A DNA stretch of 64,000 nt, taken from contig JAXRKP010000523.1 of NCBI GenBank assembly GCA_037039925.1, positions 76,001-140,000 of the forward strand, written 5' to 3'. Below, in pieces: positions 34,736 through 50,200 of the stretch (position 1 is its first letter; the number at the start of each line of letters is the position of its first letter). This stretch comes from Doris montereyensis. Taxonomy: Eukaryota > Mollusca > Gastropoda > Nudibranchia > Dorididae. A program made the position numbers and the translations under genes. The notes beneath the pieces were generated by a model, which worked only from the letters and a program-made list of their open reading frames with translations, did no database searches and was not told the DNA's origin.

Positions 34736-35470
34736 GTATGCATTCCTTTATTCTTCATCATGTAGGCCTTCAGTTAGCTCTATCTTTTATTATGACTCAT
34801 GTTTGATCAACGCTACGACCAGTCAAAGCAGTTTTGAGTAGAATCTAGAAGAGTACAGGTACCGGCATTGTCATTATCAATCTAAGAGAAAGATCTAGAT
34901 CTAGCTTTAATAATGTTCACCCTACAATGTCTCACTGCTTTGTCAACATTTTGATTTTCGGAAGACGTTCCGTACTCAGGCACATCCAAAAGACATTTAC
35001 TGAGATAAAAAGGTTGAGGTTCCGTTTTTGTGGGGAAAGAAAAAGAAAGTGAGAGTCCTGAGCCCGTATGAGTACAAATTAGCCCGTTTTATACTGATAT
35101 GGAAGTAGGCCTACTTAGTATCCACTAGCTACACCACAGTGTAACTGAAAATTTACAGGGTATGCATGAAGCCAAGATACACCATGCTCTCCACTCTCCC
35201 AACATCTGGCGTTAGGGGTCACATGCATGAACAATAACATTTTTTTTTACTAATAATATTAATGCACATGAAAGGTTCACAATGATTGGGTAAGAGTAAA
35301 ATCCTTGGCACCTCCACCTTCTTTTTACTGCCCGCCCCTACGCACACACACACACACACACACACCTTACTACATGTACCTGTAAAGTGTAAGTAGTGCA
35401 AGTTGTACTACTTCAACATCGCACAATGTGTTATGTACTGTATTACACAGCGTGTTGAACAAAGCTCATG

Positions 35471-35550
<80 letters not shown>

Positions 35551-38500
35551 CCCCTCCCTCACCCTCCCCTCCCTCATCCCTCTCTCTCTCCCTCCCTCCA
35601 TCCCTTTCTCTCTCTCTCTCTCCTCAGTCGCAATAGTCACATCTCAATGCTGACAATACGATTTAAACCCACGCAACATAATATTAGTTATTAGTGGCTG
35701 CCACTCACCTCTGACCGATACAGTCACAACTGGACTTAGAGAAAGGAGAGAAAGACAACAGACCATATGGACAACCATACCAACACCTGAGCAGATTTTA
35801 TTAACTTGCGCTAATTGAATCTTGTGATGTAGAGTGGAGGAACGTTTGATAATCATAATACATGTATATCTACATTTGTATTGATTGTGTTCTCTAGTTG
35901 TGGGGTCAATGGCCATGGCAATCATGTATTCATTCATTTTATCATCTGCGGACCGAGAAAAAAAGATCGACTTGAATAGCATACGTTACTTAAGTCGATT
36001 TTGATTACACATTTTTTTATTAACTAAACAATGTGTGGGGGGTGGGACCGTCAAAAAACATTAACTTAGATAGAAAATTGACTTATAAATGCAGCGTCCA
36101 CCTATGTAGCATTCACTGTACTGCGAGTGAACCTTGTATTAAAACCTAGAAAGACAGAAATTAAAGAAATGAAAAAACTACTGAAAACAAATTTTGAGCT
36201 TTAATATCACTCGGAATCCCTTATAGCTAACTACCCACGCCCCATCTCCCCCTCTCTATGAATGTTGCACATGTCCTCAAGTGTTTTGATGTCTGCGTGA
36301 TACTGAATTGTATTTTCATGTTCCATTTTGTTGACTTAATCGCATTTTTATTTTTCATGGCAGACCATCTAAAGATGAATGGAAAGGTGTTATTGGTTTG
36401 GAAATTCATGCTCAAATCAAATCAGCATCAAAACTTTTCTCTGGAAGCAGCACACAGTATGGAGCAAACACAAACTCAAACGTGGCCTTTCTGGATGCGG
36501 CATTGCCTGGAACCCTACCGGTAAAAGCAACGTATCTGAGTGTCCTTGAAACACTCATAGTTATTATTGTTTTGCAGTCTCAAATTCTAGGAAATAGATT
36601 TTGATTTTTAATAATGTTAGAAATCAATACTTTTGTTCTTCTCTCAAGTAGTGAGATGACAATGCAAACTTACCACCTGATAATATTGAAAAATAAAAAC
36701 AAGAATGAAATCTACTATTATAAACATGGAAAGAAATACAAGATTCAGGGACATATATTTCACATGTGAAAAAATGTCCTTTGATTGAAAAATTTGCTAA
36801 AAAAGCCTTGATGAGATGGAACTCCTAGGATCTGTGTAATAAACTTGTTTTCAATCATGTACACTTAATGGGAAAAGATAAAGGAAGAAGGTAAGAAGAG
36901 AAAAAGAAAAGGGGAGTGAGGTATGGGAAAAGATAGAGAAAGAAGGAAATGAGAAAAGGAGGGAGTGAGGTATGGGAAAAGATAGAGAAAGAAGGAAATG
37001 AGAAAAGGAGGAGTGAAGGTATGGGAAAAGATAGAGAAAGAAGTAAGAAGAGAAAAGGAGGAGTGAGGTATGGGAAAAGATAGAGAAAGAAGTAAGAAGA
37101 GAAAAAGGGGGAGTGAGGTATGGGAAAAGATAGAGAAGAAGTAAGAAGAGGAGGAGTGAGGTATGGGAAAAGATAGAGAAAGAAGTAAGAAGAGAAAAGG
37201 GGAGTGAGGTATGGGAAAAGATATGGGAAAAGATAGAGAAAGAAGAAAAGAGAAAAGGAGGGAGTGAGGTATGGGAAAAGATAGAGAAAGAAGTAAGAAG
37301 AGAAAAAGGGGGAGTGAGGTATGGGAAAAGATAGAGAAAAGAAGTAAGAAAAAGAGAAAAAGGGGGAGTAAGAAAGAGAAAAGGAGGTATGGGAAAAGAT
37401 AGAGAAAGAAAAGATAGAGGAAGAAGGTAAGATTTAAGAAGAGGTATGACAAACTTACATTTCAACATTGTCAATGCTGGGAACGGTCAAAGTGTTGATG
37501 AAAAAAAGGAATCATTGGTTAAACCACATGCAACATGTTCTTAGGGAAAGAGTGCTGAACTAAAAGAACTTTAATGGAGTGAATTCTCATACAACACGAT
37601 ATTGGAGTCAATCCCAAATTAAACTGCTTTCAACAGGTGTCTAACTCTCCATAACATCAAGATGAAAGCATTCTCAGTTTAGTGAGTTTACATCAATATA
37701 AGCACTACTAAAGATGTACAATGCAGATTTTTTATTTTCTCATTTACTCATATTGTACAGGTGCTCAACAAAAGGTGTGTGGAAGCTGGCATTTTAACTG
37801 CCTTGGCTCTGGAGTGCCGGGTCAACAGAGTTTCAACGTTTGATCGTTAAAGCATTATTTTTATGCAGATTTACCAGTAAGTCTCTTCAAGTTAAAAATA
37901 GCTATCTATCTAAGTTGTGTTTTGAGATCTTGTTTAGCAATGAGTGAATATTAAAAGTGCTATGTAATGTTTCATATTGCATGATATAACATGTGGGAGC
38001 TTCAAATCTCTTTGTCTTAAATGGACGTGTAGACAAACCACTTCTCATGATAGATAACTTTTGAAAACATTTTTGTTTGTCCTTTAATAAATCTTGTTTT
38101 GCTGGCAACTTTTGTAATATGTTGAATTTTTAAAAAGATTCAATCGTTTTCTTTGGATTTTGTATTGTTTTTTTCTTTTTCTTTCATGAATCATGATTAA
38201 AAATATTGATCGCTAAATAGTATTTATATTGCCTGTATTGATGATGATGATGACGAATAGTCAGAAGTTCATAACAACGGTGAAAGTCGCAAATCATGTA
38301 AGTCCATTTTTTATTGTTTTGAGAAAATCAAAGAACAGACATTGCGCTTTTTAATCTATTTTCACAAGCACACAGGGTATGCAAGTGTCAAAAACTAGAC
38401 CCAATAGGGAGACATGGATTGTTCATGGTTATTATACAGGTTTTTATTGGTTCTCGTGCCACGGAATCCTAACTAGACGAATCATAGGGGCTTCCTAATG

Positions 38501-41500
38501 TTAAAGAAGCGAAAAAGAGGTGTTACTAATTTTCACAGTTTGCGACTTTCACCATCCCTGAGGTCTTTGAGGTACAAAACTTGCTTCCCAGAATGGAGGT
38601 TTTAGGGGAAAGAGAATGGATGGTTTTTCAGGGGGAGGGAGGGGTTGGGGATGTATGTTGAACTCCAGTCTGGACATAGAAGTGCTTGTGTTGAAAGCTG
38701 CCTATTGATACAAAAAAAAAAGTCTGGATGTCAGATGCAGCATGAGCACTCAGCCACAGCACATATGAACAAAGGGATTAAAGGTCATTTCATTCATTGC
38801 ACATAAATGTCCCTTGGTGGCCTATGTAAAGCATGGGTAGGCAGAATGCAAACAAAAGTTCTTCTAAAACTTTAATTGGCTATAATATGATAAAAGTAAA
38901 AGTATTATCATATTGTCAGTGAAACAAAATAAACAAAGAAACAACTGCAAAAAGGGAAAATTGATATAAATAAATATTTTTTAAGAAAATTATTTCAAGA
39001 GCATCATCATTTGCATCTTTTTCTCCTTTCTTGCGTCCGTTTACCAGGCAGGCTATCAAATCACTCAGTTCAGGAAACCGCTAGCACAGAATGGAAGGAT
39101 GGTCTATGTCTACCAGTGCTCTCAAACAAGCCGAGTGGAGAGACGGGCCGCTAGCATCGTACAGATTCAGTTGGAGCAGGACAGCGGGAAAAGTCTGCAT
39201 GACCTTGAGCTAGGTTTAAGCTTGATTGACCTCAACAGAGCTGGTGCTTATCAACTTGTTTATTTTAGATTAGTTTTCTTCACTTGATAGAACCATTGAG
39301 ATTTTAAAAACCTTAGTATAAGAAGTTTAATAGCAGCAGGCAATCATGTATAACAGGCTATGCAAGTCTTCACTATGAGGTTGTGGTCTGAAACAGGTAG
39401 AAGCAGAAGATATGCTATGTAAGTAACGGATAAGAACATGTATTTATATGATCAATGATAGAGTAAAGGGAACTAAGTCCAATACCTCAGTGTTGTGCAT
39501 AGGGTAATCTGAAGTAGAGGCCAGGTTTTTTTTAGGCAAACAACACAACGTGGTTGCTTGACATTGTTTTTCACACTGATTTTGCTTTCACTTAGTTCTG
39601 AACAGATCTAGCTACCCATTTCGCTGTTTGGTCAATAGGAGGACAACGGCAGTGAAAAATCTGATTGGGAATTGAACCAGAGTTTCTGAATGATGGTCAT
39701 AGTGTCTTATAGGGACATACAAATAGATGTTAAACTGTCACAGGGGACCAAAACAAGACAAATACATATATTTATGTATGTAGGAATGAACAGATAAAAT
39801 GTAGATATCTGACGAAAAATTAAATCATGTACATCTTGTTTAGAAAGCTGTTTGGATAACTTTTTGAAAATTTTCAAAATTGTGAGATTGCGTCTTTCTT
39901 ATACAAGTTTCACAAACTGTTACCCTGAGATGTTTTGTTTTTGAAGTTTTAAAAACCTGAGATGTTTTGTTCTTGTAGTTTTAAAAAACATGAGATGTTT
40001 GTTTTTTTCTTGTATTTTTAAAAAAAGAAAATTTTTAGAAAGCACCTCCATCTCGTCTTGTATCATTTGATATATAATACAAAAAATTTCTTCAAGGCCA
40101 TAACAGCCCACAGAGTCAGCTTGTCCTGGTTCCCTTAGATGAAGCGGAACAGGTGATAATATTCACGTCCTGGACAGGACCCTAGTGCTTGTGCCCATTT
40201 ACACCTGGGTCAAGCAGGGAAAATGCTGTTACGAGTTTATCCCAAGGAACACACCATCGGAACAAGTTTTGCTAGATTTGAACCCGGGATCTCATGATCC
40301 CAAGTCCAGCAGTCTAACCACTCGGTCACCGACATTATACGGTTCACTAGAATAATTCATTTGTGTTGATGGTATTTGTTGATGATGACCCAGAGTGACT
40401 GCCCCTTGCAAATGAGTTGTATGGCATGAGCTACACGCTTTGTGCACAGTGGCAGTCAACAGGCTGACAAGTGTCTCCGACATTTAATACCTGAAAACAA
40501 GAATTGTGCTTTGCTTTTCATTAACAGTGTTTGTGTACCATTTTTCCACCTGGCAGGAATTGGTTTAATGGAAATAGTCACGGCACCTGATTTCAAAAGT
40601 GGAGATGATGCCGCAAGTTTTGTCCGAGACTTGAGGGAAATTCTTTGACCATGGACACGTGTGACGGCAAAATGGCAGGTGAGTTGTGTTCCTACACACC
40701 TACATGTACGCTACCTCTTTTAGAAGTGTAATGAAATCTTCCAGGTGGAAGCAATGTTAAAGTTAAAAGCGTCATCATTTAAAATCAGCAAACAGGAAAC
40801 AATTCTTGTTTGAAATGTTTTTTTTTTTAAGGATGTGGGATGGTAAGATTCTGGATTTAAATTGTGGTGATACTAGGTCTGACATTGTAGCTATTTGAAA
40901 AACATTTTCCACGCATTTTTCCACAGGCCCTAGGTGCAACTTGGTACCAGTATCAGCTGCAGGGTAAAACCCGTGACAGGCCAGGGGCCTTTCCTATTGT
41001 ACCTTTTTGTATAACCGCTTGGTCCACTCCACTATAGAAACTGGGATAGGCTTCAGCTTTATTGGCTACAGTGGCCTTGATGGGACTTTGATTTATTTAC
41101 TTTCATTGACACTCATGATCACACAACTTTAAATATCAACAATATTGTTTTCTTTCAAGCACTACACAGTCAAATGTTTATTCCGCCTCTACTTGAAACC
41201 AAAATAGCAAGACCTGACTGCCAAACATACACAGGCCACGCAGTCACTTGCATTCATTTACCCCACCCAGGGCAGGACGACTGGATCATATTGCCTTTAA
41301 ACAGACAGCCCCCCCCAACAAAACTGCAATAGATTTAAATTAAAATTTGATTAACAGTTATTAAATTCATGCACGCTGACAGTGAAACTCAAGAATTACA
41401 CTGGACAGTTGCTACGAAGGAGAAGACAAGGAGAAGAAGTGTTGACTTATGAATTCTAGAAGTAATGAGGGAGTAAAATACAAAGACTTCAGATATACTA

Positions 41501-44043
41501 ATATGATAGTCTGCTAGTTTAATGATATGGCCTATTGATATTGATAACTAAACGATTTTAAACTTTTACCCTCTGAGTTTCCTGATTTTCAGGCTGTGGG
41601 ATGTACCCGCCTTTGCCCATTAAAAAAAGTTTCAGGGGATCGTATGAAGGATGTCTTTCATGTTGTTTGTAAAACAGACCTATAGGACATCACGATATTC
41701 TTGGTAAAAAAATAGATGAACATTGTCTCTATCTTATAATAATGCTTTGATGTCAGTCAAATTCATGTGATGTTGGTACAGCTGGCCATAATATGTGTGT
41801 GACAACAGGCTTTGGAAAGATATGTGAGTGACGCACTACACACCTTAAAATCACTTACTGACAACACAAGACCGACATATAGACGTAGTAAACAAAACCT
41901 CAAACTGGCATCTGAATTCAGTGTCAAAACAATACGTTTTCAATTAATCCAACTGATTTTCCCAGAGCAAAGAGAAACTGAAGTGTGATGGAAGTTGTAG
42001 GGGTTATTTTGGCTTTTGGGTTGATTGAGTCAAGTCTGCTACTTTCTACATGAAGAGGAATATAAAATAGAAATGGAAAGCCTTGTAAATAGAAAATGTC
42101 TACTTTACTTAACTATGGTTATTTTTTTTGTCTCCTTGTTGCTGATGACGGGTTGGCCACCTAAAAATGTCTATGTCCTCTCCCGCTTTCTATCTATCAG
42201 GCCTTTCATTTCTATTTCACATTTAACGGGTGTTGCTGGTAGGTCTTATTTCCTTTCTTTCACTTATCTTTCATCTTGCCGTTTTCCTCTTAATTCACCC
42301 TGAGATCACCCAATGGTGGACGGGGTAAATTTCAATGAAACAAATTTCATATTCTCTTCCATTAGATCCTCTGTAGAATAATCAACGTGGGCCTAAGCTT
42401 CACCATCTTCAAATCAGAAAATGGAAATTACTCTTCCCAGTTGCACCCAGTTGCTGGGCCTAAGCTTCACCATCCGTCTTATTTTTTACACAAACTTTTC
42501 TCCTTTTGCCGTTCCTCATCAATATCTTCAAATGAGAATTAACCCAGTTTCTTATTTTTTAAATATAAAAAATGTTTGTGAAAATTTTCATTTCATTCCA
42601 GAGGGTTCCATGAGAGTAGACGCCAATGTGTCTGTGCATCTACCAGGCAACCCACTAGGGTCAGGACAGAAGTGAAGAACCTTAACTCTTTCAGGGCTAT
42701 CCGCCATGCTGTCGGTGAGATTAAGATTGATTAAGCCATGAAGAATGCGTAACACTGTTGGTTTTTTTTTTTTTAATCCATTGATATTTTCCTTTTCTAA
42801 AACTCACTGAACCTCTCTCTTAGCCTGAATTTGCTGTCCCTTGATTACACAAATACCTGCTTCGCCCACACAGGTGTCACAGTTGTCTGTGTTTACTTTG
42901 GCCTTTGTTGTATTGTGTAAACATCTGTTTACAGTTCCTGGTCAAACATTTGACTTGACTCGACTGCAGTAATTTTTATCAGAAAGATTTCTATGTCTTT
43001 TTATTATTATAAAATAATTTATTCCACAGATTTTGAAATTGAACGTCACATTCAAATTTTGGAGGCTGGAGGAATGATTGAGAATGAAACCCGATCTTTT
43101 GACGATGATAGTGGGTACGTGTTTAAGGGAACAGCTTATCTTTTGCTGGAAGTTCTTTTGCCAGTGATGGCAGGCCCCACGGCAGTCAATGGGTTAAATG
43201 TTGCCTTATTTCTTGGACCACCAATTTTGATGTTAATGACATTAGGACACCCCTTTCTCTGTGTGTCTGTCTCTGTTTATATCTTTTTGTCTCTGTTTCT
43301 GTCTTTCTGTCTCTGTTTCTATCTATCTGTTTCTGTCTTATCTCTTTCTGCCTCTGTTTCTGTCTATCTCTTTCTGTCTCTGTTTCTATCCGTCTGTCTC
43401 TGTCTATCCCTTTCTGTCTCCGTTTATCTCTTTCTGTCTCTGTTTCTGAATGTCTCTGTTTATCTCTTTCTGTCTCGGTTTCTATCTGTCTGTTTCTGTC
43501 TATCTCTTTCTCTCTTTATTTTTATCTGTCTGTTTCTGTTTATCTCTTTCTGTCTCTGTGTCTATTTGTTTATCTCTATCTCTTTCTGTCTCTGTTTCTA
43601 TTTGTCTGTCTCTGTCTATCTCTTTCTGTCTCTGTTTCTATTTGTCTGTCTCTGTCTATCTCTTTCTGTCTCTGTTTCTGTCTATCTCTTTGTGTCTCTG
43701 TTTTTATGTTTCTCTTTCTGTCTCTGTATGTTTCTGTTTCTATCTTTCTCTTTCTGTTTCTATCTGTCTGTCTCAGTTTATCTCTTTGTGTCTCTGTTTC
43801 TACTTGTCTGTCTCTTTTTGTCTCTATCTGTCTCTTGTTCTGCTTGTCTGTCTGTCTGTCTGTCTCTCCCTCTCTTTCCTGTTATTCCTTCACTCTGCTT
43901 TTAACTGTCTCTTTTTCCTTTTAATTCACCTGAGACCAACACAATGGTGGGACGGTGAAAATTTCAATTAAACAAAAATTAAGCTCTCCCTCTCTCTCTC
44001 TCTCTTTGTCTGTCTCTCTCTGTCTCTGTCTGTCTTCTGTCTG

Positions 44044-44086
<43 letters not shown>

Positions 44087-44206
44087 CTGTCTGTCTCTCT
44101 CTGTCTCTGTCTATCTGTCTGTCTCTCTCTCTCTGTCTCTGTCTGTCTGTCTGTCTCTCTCTGTCTGTCTGTCTCTCCTCTCCCTCCGTCTGTTTGTCTG
44201 TCTCTC

Positions 44207-44296
<90 letters not shown>

Positions 44297-47200
44297 ACAC
44301 ACACGCACACCACACACAATGTATTATCTGTAAGTCATACACCCTCAATTTCACCTCACAGTCTCCCCTTTATCACATGATATAACTTTAAAATGCATAG
44401 TGAATTACGCTTAGTTTATTGGGATGTCAAGAATGATAAAGTAAGACCCATACTGATAGTTGAGCATAGGGCATTCAGGAATAGACTCTCAAGTTTTCAA
44501 GGCATACGGCATAATGTTGTAAGTTTGCCATTGCTTTCCACGCCACGTTTACTTTTTGTTTAGATGTACTGAAAAAAGTATGTTAAAATCTGACAGATAC
44601 TTGAGAGCATTTTTGTTGTTGTTACAATACCAGTTGATTCTGTTTCGACTACTAACTTATGCTGTTTTCTATGGGATTTTTGTGTGTCTTTAAAAAAAAT
44701 CAAATTCCCAGGGAAACTATTCCAATGCGGGACAAAGAAAAATTGAAAGACTATCGGTTCATGCCAGAATCCAATCTCCCTCCATTGGTACTCGACCCAG
44801 AGTCTGATCACCACCTGCCTTCGTCCAACAAGATAAACGTCGCTGACCTCAAGTCACGAATGAAAGAGTTGCCAGACGAAACTCGTCAAAGACTGGAACA
44901 AAGATACGACCTGCCTCTCATTCACTCGATGCAGTTGGTGGTAGGTTTGTCGGAAAGAATTCTTTGATTTTAAAAACAATTATGTCCATCGCAATAATTG
45001 TTTTGTAAATACATTACCCGGTATGTCAATTGTTACAGACATTATAGATCATTCTATTTAGATCATGTATCGTTGGTGACTTAGTGGCTAGGCTACTGCC
45101 CATGGAATCACAAGGTCTTGGATTCAAAATCCTGGCAATGCTAGGTCTTGCATTGTGTTCTTTGAAGAAGACACCTAACACACGTTTGTTCGCTTAACTA
45201 ATAGACTACCATTGTCGTACGGGGGTGCAATTATGCTACACTTACACCATAGTACAATTGTCGCACACTTGCGTTGCCTGGCCATAACTATAGAAAGATT
45301 GCGTATACGTGACTGCGGTATGGAGCATCTTCTACTTCTAGGTTTATTATTATTCCATTTCCTACCGAAATGGGTTCTCTAGTATGAACGGTTGATTTTT
45401 TATGATTTTTTTACTGTTGGCAATGCAAGACTTTGACTTAACCGGTTTTCTTTGCAAACTTACTAAACAATTACTACCGCTATTACAGGGTCGTAGCACC
45501 CTAGAATCTCTTAGGAAAAAATCCTCCTAGAATCTCCTAAAGTCTCCTAAATATTTTCAGTTTCGCCTAAAATCTCCTAAATATTTCAAGCTGGGGGCCG
45601 TCGGACCGGTTCGAATACTTGTTCAGGATATTCGATTAGCGAGTAGATTCACGAGTTCGACTCGCGAGTCCACTCTTGTTTTGGTGGTCATTTTGTATAC
45701 AAGTCTAGTATAGCTGACTACGATGAACCACGCACAATGTGCAAGCTAGTGCTATGAGCGTTCCTTTAGTTCGCCGGCCAACGCGCAATAAATCACTTGT
45801 CAGTGCGCATAACCCACCCATATAACGTGAGTTGTGAATATTTTTCGTATCTATAGCAGGATTTCCTTATAATGGCTCACTCCATTGTTTCACATAACAG
45901 TCTTGTTAATGATTTGTGCTGTGCCTGAAAGTCTAGATGGTTAGAAAGGTTAGATTATTCATTTTTGGCGATTATGATTTTTAAACAAAAGCTTATGGCC
46001 TTTTTGGTGCCTGTGGTACATATCCTTGTCTCTGGCGTCTCATAAGAAAGAGTGAGATACCTTTTAAACAGAACAGTCAGGCGCCCAATAGATCTTTGAC
46101 AAGCTCCATAGCGACTACCAGAAATACATCCTACATGGTCAAGGCCTAAAGAAGCATGCATCTGCATTCAACAACTGCATTCACCCACCAATACTCAACA
46201 TTCCTTTACATAGAGTAGTACCACCATACCTACATTGCTACCTGGGAATTACTCACAGGCTTTTAGAGAATGCTGCAGATGAAATAGACAGGTTTATAAA
46301 CGGAGATAGTGCTTGCTAGAATGAAGATGTCAAAAACTTAAAAACGTATGGGGGTAATTGGTTAAAACACAACAAATTTTTTGCTACATCTAACTTTTTC
46401 AGTGTAACGTTATAGTGGCATCTCAGTCTCAGGAAGAAGAAAAAAGGGAATGGAAGACGAAATTTGAATTAGTTGCAAGTAAATTAGAAAGGCTAGAAAA
46501 AGCTGAGCTTAGTACACAATGTGGACCTATCTGCAGCACTCTCGACAACATCTTACAGAAAAACAAAATCATACCCCAGTCATACTATAGTAGAAGCTTC
46601 ATCTAGGTAATCACTACCATCAGTATTTTACAAACAATGTGTATACACAGCTCACAAAACAAATCGTATCAAAAACATTGGAATGTACAGACAACGTGAA
46701 CGTACTGGACAAATCATTTCAGATCAGAGATCAATTCAATAGCATCAATGATGCATTTAGTCAAGTCCATTCACTCATTTCACACACACGGGTAATAGAT
46801 AAAAACACTGTAGCTCTCATTCACACCAAAAAAAGACAAGTACATGAAACTGTACCGTAAATTGTTCCCTACAAGCATCCTTCCTAAACATCATATCTTA
46901 GAAAGACACTGCATTCCTTTTATTGAACAACACAGACTGGGGTTAGGTTTATTAGGTGAATAGGACGGGAGCTTATTCATTCACCGGTTGCAAAACTGGA
47001 GAAGAGGGAATATGCAATAAGAAATGAATCATCCCTATTGTGCCACCGGAAAAGAAATCATAAAACTAAAACATTATCAACACAGACACTGTGGCATCTC
47101 TCACTACGGCTTTATTGTGCGGTAACTGTACATTTTATGTGGTGAGCTGTGGCTAAATATCTCGCTTATTTAACGAAACACAATGGAGGGTATGTCCTTA

Positions 47201-50200
47201 CAAACTGTTTGACAATAGTCATCTATATCGCATAGCAATATGTTGCATAACGTTATTGTTTTTCAAAGAAATAGAAATAAAGTTATATTTTCCAAGGAAT
47301 GTTCATGTACTACATGATACAACTATGCCTATAAAGACAATTGAGTTAGTTAAACGCACACCAAGGTCAATGAGAAGCTGAGTGCTCTCAATCGACAACG
47401 CCATGATGTGTACATTAGAGGTAACAGTACGTAAATGCCAATTATGAGAAAACCAGACGTGGGGGGGGGGGGGAATTTACAGTAATTACAGTTAAAACGG
47501 TAAATTCTTCTTCTTTCTTATTGTATACTTAAATTATTTTTTTGGGGGCAAAATGTGCAAAAATCAGCATGAAAGAAGTAAGATGATGTCGTTAAATATG
47601 TTAAACTTTGCCCGGTTTATACCTATTAATATAGTTATCATGTAAGACAACGTCTGATTAAAACTGTGTCAGGAAAACAAATTAACTTTGATCTTTATGT
47701 TTTTAGTCAAATGAAAGTGTATTCTTCCGTCTTTTGGTATTTGTAGTTGTTTTCAATAGGCCATGTTACACAACCTACGCCAAGAGATATGCACCAGTTT
47801 TATAGGCTATAAGTTATAACGGTCTATAAGGAACTTACTTTACTTCTAAAGATCATGACACGTAATCAACTGTTGCCTGAATCTTACACTCAATATGTAT
47901 AAGTGAGCATGTGTGTGTTTGTGTTTTGATTCATTTCCATACACTTTATGTATGTAAGTCAAAATCAGTTTGTGCGGAATCTGTTTTCAAATTGAAAAAA
48001 AGATTGGCAGTTGTGTTATCTTATTAGAAGATTATTTGAAACAATGAAACAGTATATGCGTTTAAAAGACTTAACAATTGAAACTGTAAGCTTTTTGGTT
48101 CCAATTCTACAATAGTTTGTTTTTTCCTAGAAGGAATAGTTTGATCCATGAAAATCGACAGGTGCGTACTGTATGTGTTTGTGTGTGTGTTTATGGTATT
48201 GGCGATGGTGTGCTTTCTATGTACACATGTCTCTTTGATGATGATTACAATTTTACTTTTCTCCCGACTTTATTTGTCCACACATGTAAATGTTTTATTG
48301 TTGTTGTTGCTCACGTGTTCTTAACTGATCTCATAAAGCTTTTCCTCTACAGCGAAGCAACTTGCAGGATCTTTTTGAGATTCTTGTCAATGGGCATGGT
48401 TGCCCGCCCTTGGCCGCATTGTTTGTGCTTAGAAGCGGCTACCTGGTCCTGGCTGAGATTCATGGTGACAAAGTCAGGTAGGTATACACACACACACAGC
48501 TAAAACCTGGTTTGATTTATTTATTTATTTATTTTTATTTTATTTTTCAACTCGTCTATGTTATTTTACATGTAATATTTAAAGACATAATATTAATTGT
48601 AGGTCTCCCTCCTTTAATGTGTGTTTTTTTTTCTCTTCTTTGCTTTGATTTTGATAAATTGTCTGTTTTATTTGGGCTCCGTTCTAACAGCACTCTCATA
48701 GTACTTTTATATTTATATGTATATGCGCATGCTTGCTGGCATATTCACATTCATACATGTAATATACACACACTTTCCTTGTTTACACAAATAAGCATAT
48801 AGATCCACACAAACTTAAACACATACATTTCTGTGTGTATTTCATTGTGAAGTGTATCATCAGCATCATGTTAGGAATGATAAGAGCTTACAGAGCCCAC
48901 CCCTTTTCAAAGAAACCTTGGAAACAAAAACTAGAATGAAAACACAATGTCAATAATATCATCACCATTTATGATGAAAATTCTTCTGCAAATTTTTTAA
49001 CATTTCAAACCCTGCCAGTCAACGACTGATTGTTTTGTAATAGAAACAAGAAAATGAATTTTGAAGGTCTTTCTTTTATTGCCAGTGGAATAAGTGAAAG
49101 TGCTCTGAGTGAATTGACTCGCCTCTATGCATCTGGTCGTATCAGTGGAAGCTGTGTCACTCAGGTTTGTAACTATAATTAGTATAATAATGCATTTTTT
49201 CCATTTATGGTACCTTTTCCAATGAATAGATTAGTTGGAGTATAATAGTGAATATAAATGATAACCCACCACTGTCACTGGGCTTGTTGTATTATATTAT
49301 ATATATACATATATATATGTGCGTAGCTGGAAACAATGTTGGATTATGATTTTAATTTATCTTTATAATGAAACTTGGTCTCTCAAACTTTGACTGCATG
49401 GAAAGTCGGAAAGCACTTAACCGGCCATGGGTGGGGTATCAACTTGGGATTGTTATAAAAAGTTATTTAGATTTAGACTGAGTTCTCAAGCCTGAGGCTA
49501 TGAAGGATTTTTAGTTTATTGTAATGATTGGGAATCGATGAATTAGTAATAATCAAAATACAAAATATCCTCGATTGCGGGCTAACAATCCATTTTTCAG
49601 TAAATTCAAATTTTGTCTTGATCCAAAAGTGAATATGATACAGACCTAAAGCAGACTATTTTAAACCTATACTATGTGAAATATGGTGATAAAGTTACTG
49701 TTTTGTTTGTTTTTTCTCTTTTCTCTCTTGTCTCATAGGTGCTTGATGAAGTTATGAAAAACCCAGATTCGTCAATTGAGGAGATTGCTGACAAACACAA
49801 CTTGTGGAATGTGGACGGCTCACTGGTAGTTTCAGCCATCGATGATGTGTTGGGAAGAAATCCTAAAATTGTAAGTAAACAAATTTGTGCAGATGAAAAC
49901 AATTAATTTTTTTAATTCTTTAACTTCTAAAACGTGCTGTTTTCATTTTTATTTCATTATTTATAATTGAAGAGTCTGTACTCTGCCTTGGGACTTTGGG
50001 GTGGTTGGTGGGCACTACTGGTAGGTCCTACTTCCAGACCTCGTAGTCTTCTCAATACTTCCAGACCTCAAAGTCTCCTCAAATCTCCTCCAACCACTCA
50101 GCCAACTGGCATATGTCACAAAAACTCACACATATATATATATATTATGTTCTCTTTTAGTCTTCTGTGTTAGATGTTTTTGCTCCGCGTATGTCACATA

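Noticed and set aside
36851..37474. About 200-residue reverse-strand frames rich in [12 protein letters not shown] repeats, resembling membrane proteins
   Set aside because: They come from the purine-rich 47-bp minisatellite; hydrophobicity is a codon artefact.
42993..43904. 303-residue forward frame
   Set aside because: Its beginning is the real GATB exon 43030-43114 read through its donor; the rest is TCTG-repeat translation.
43921..44385. Ser/Leu-rich and Arg/Glu-rich frames
   Set aside because: Translation of the (CT)n microsatellite on either strand.
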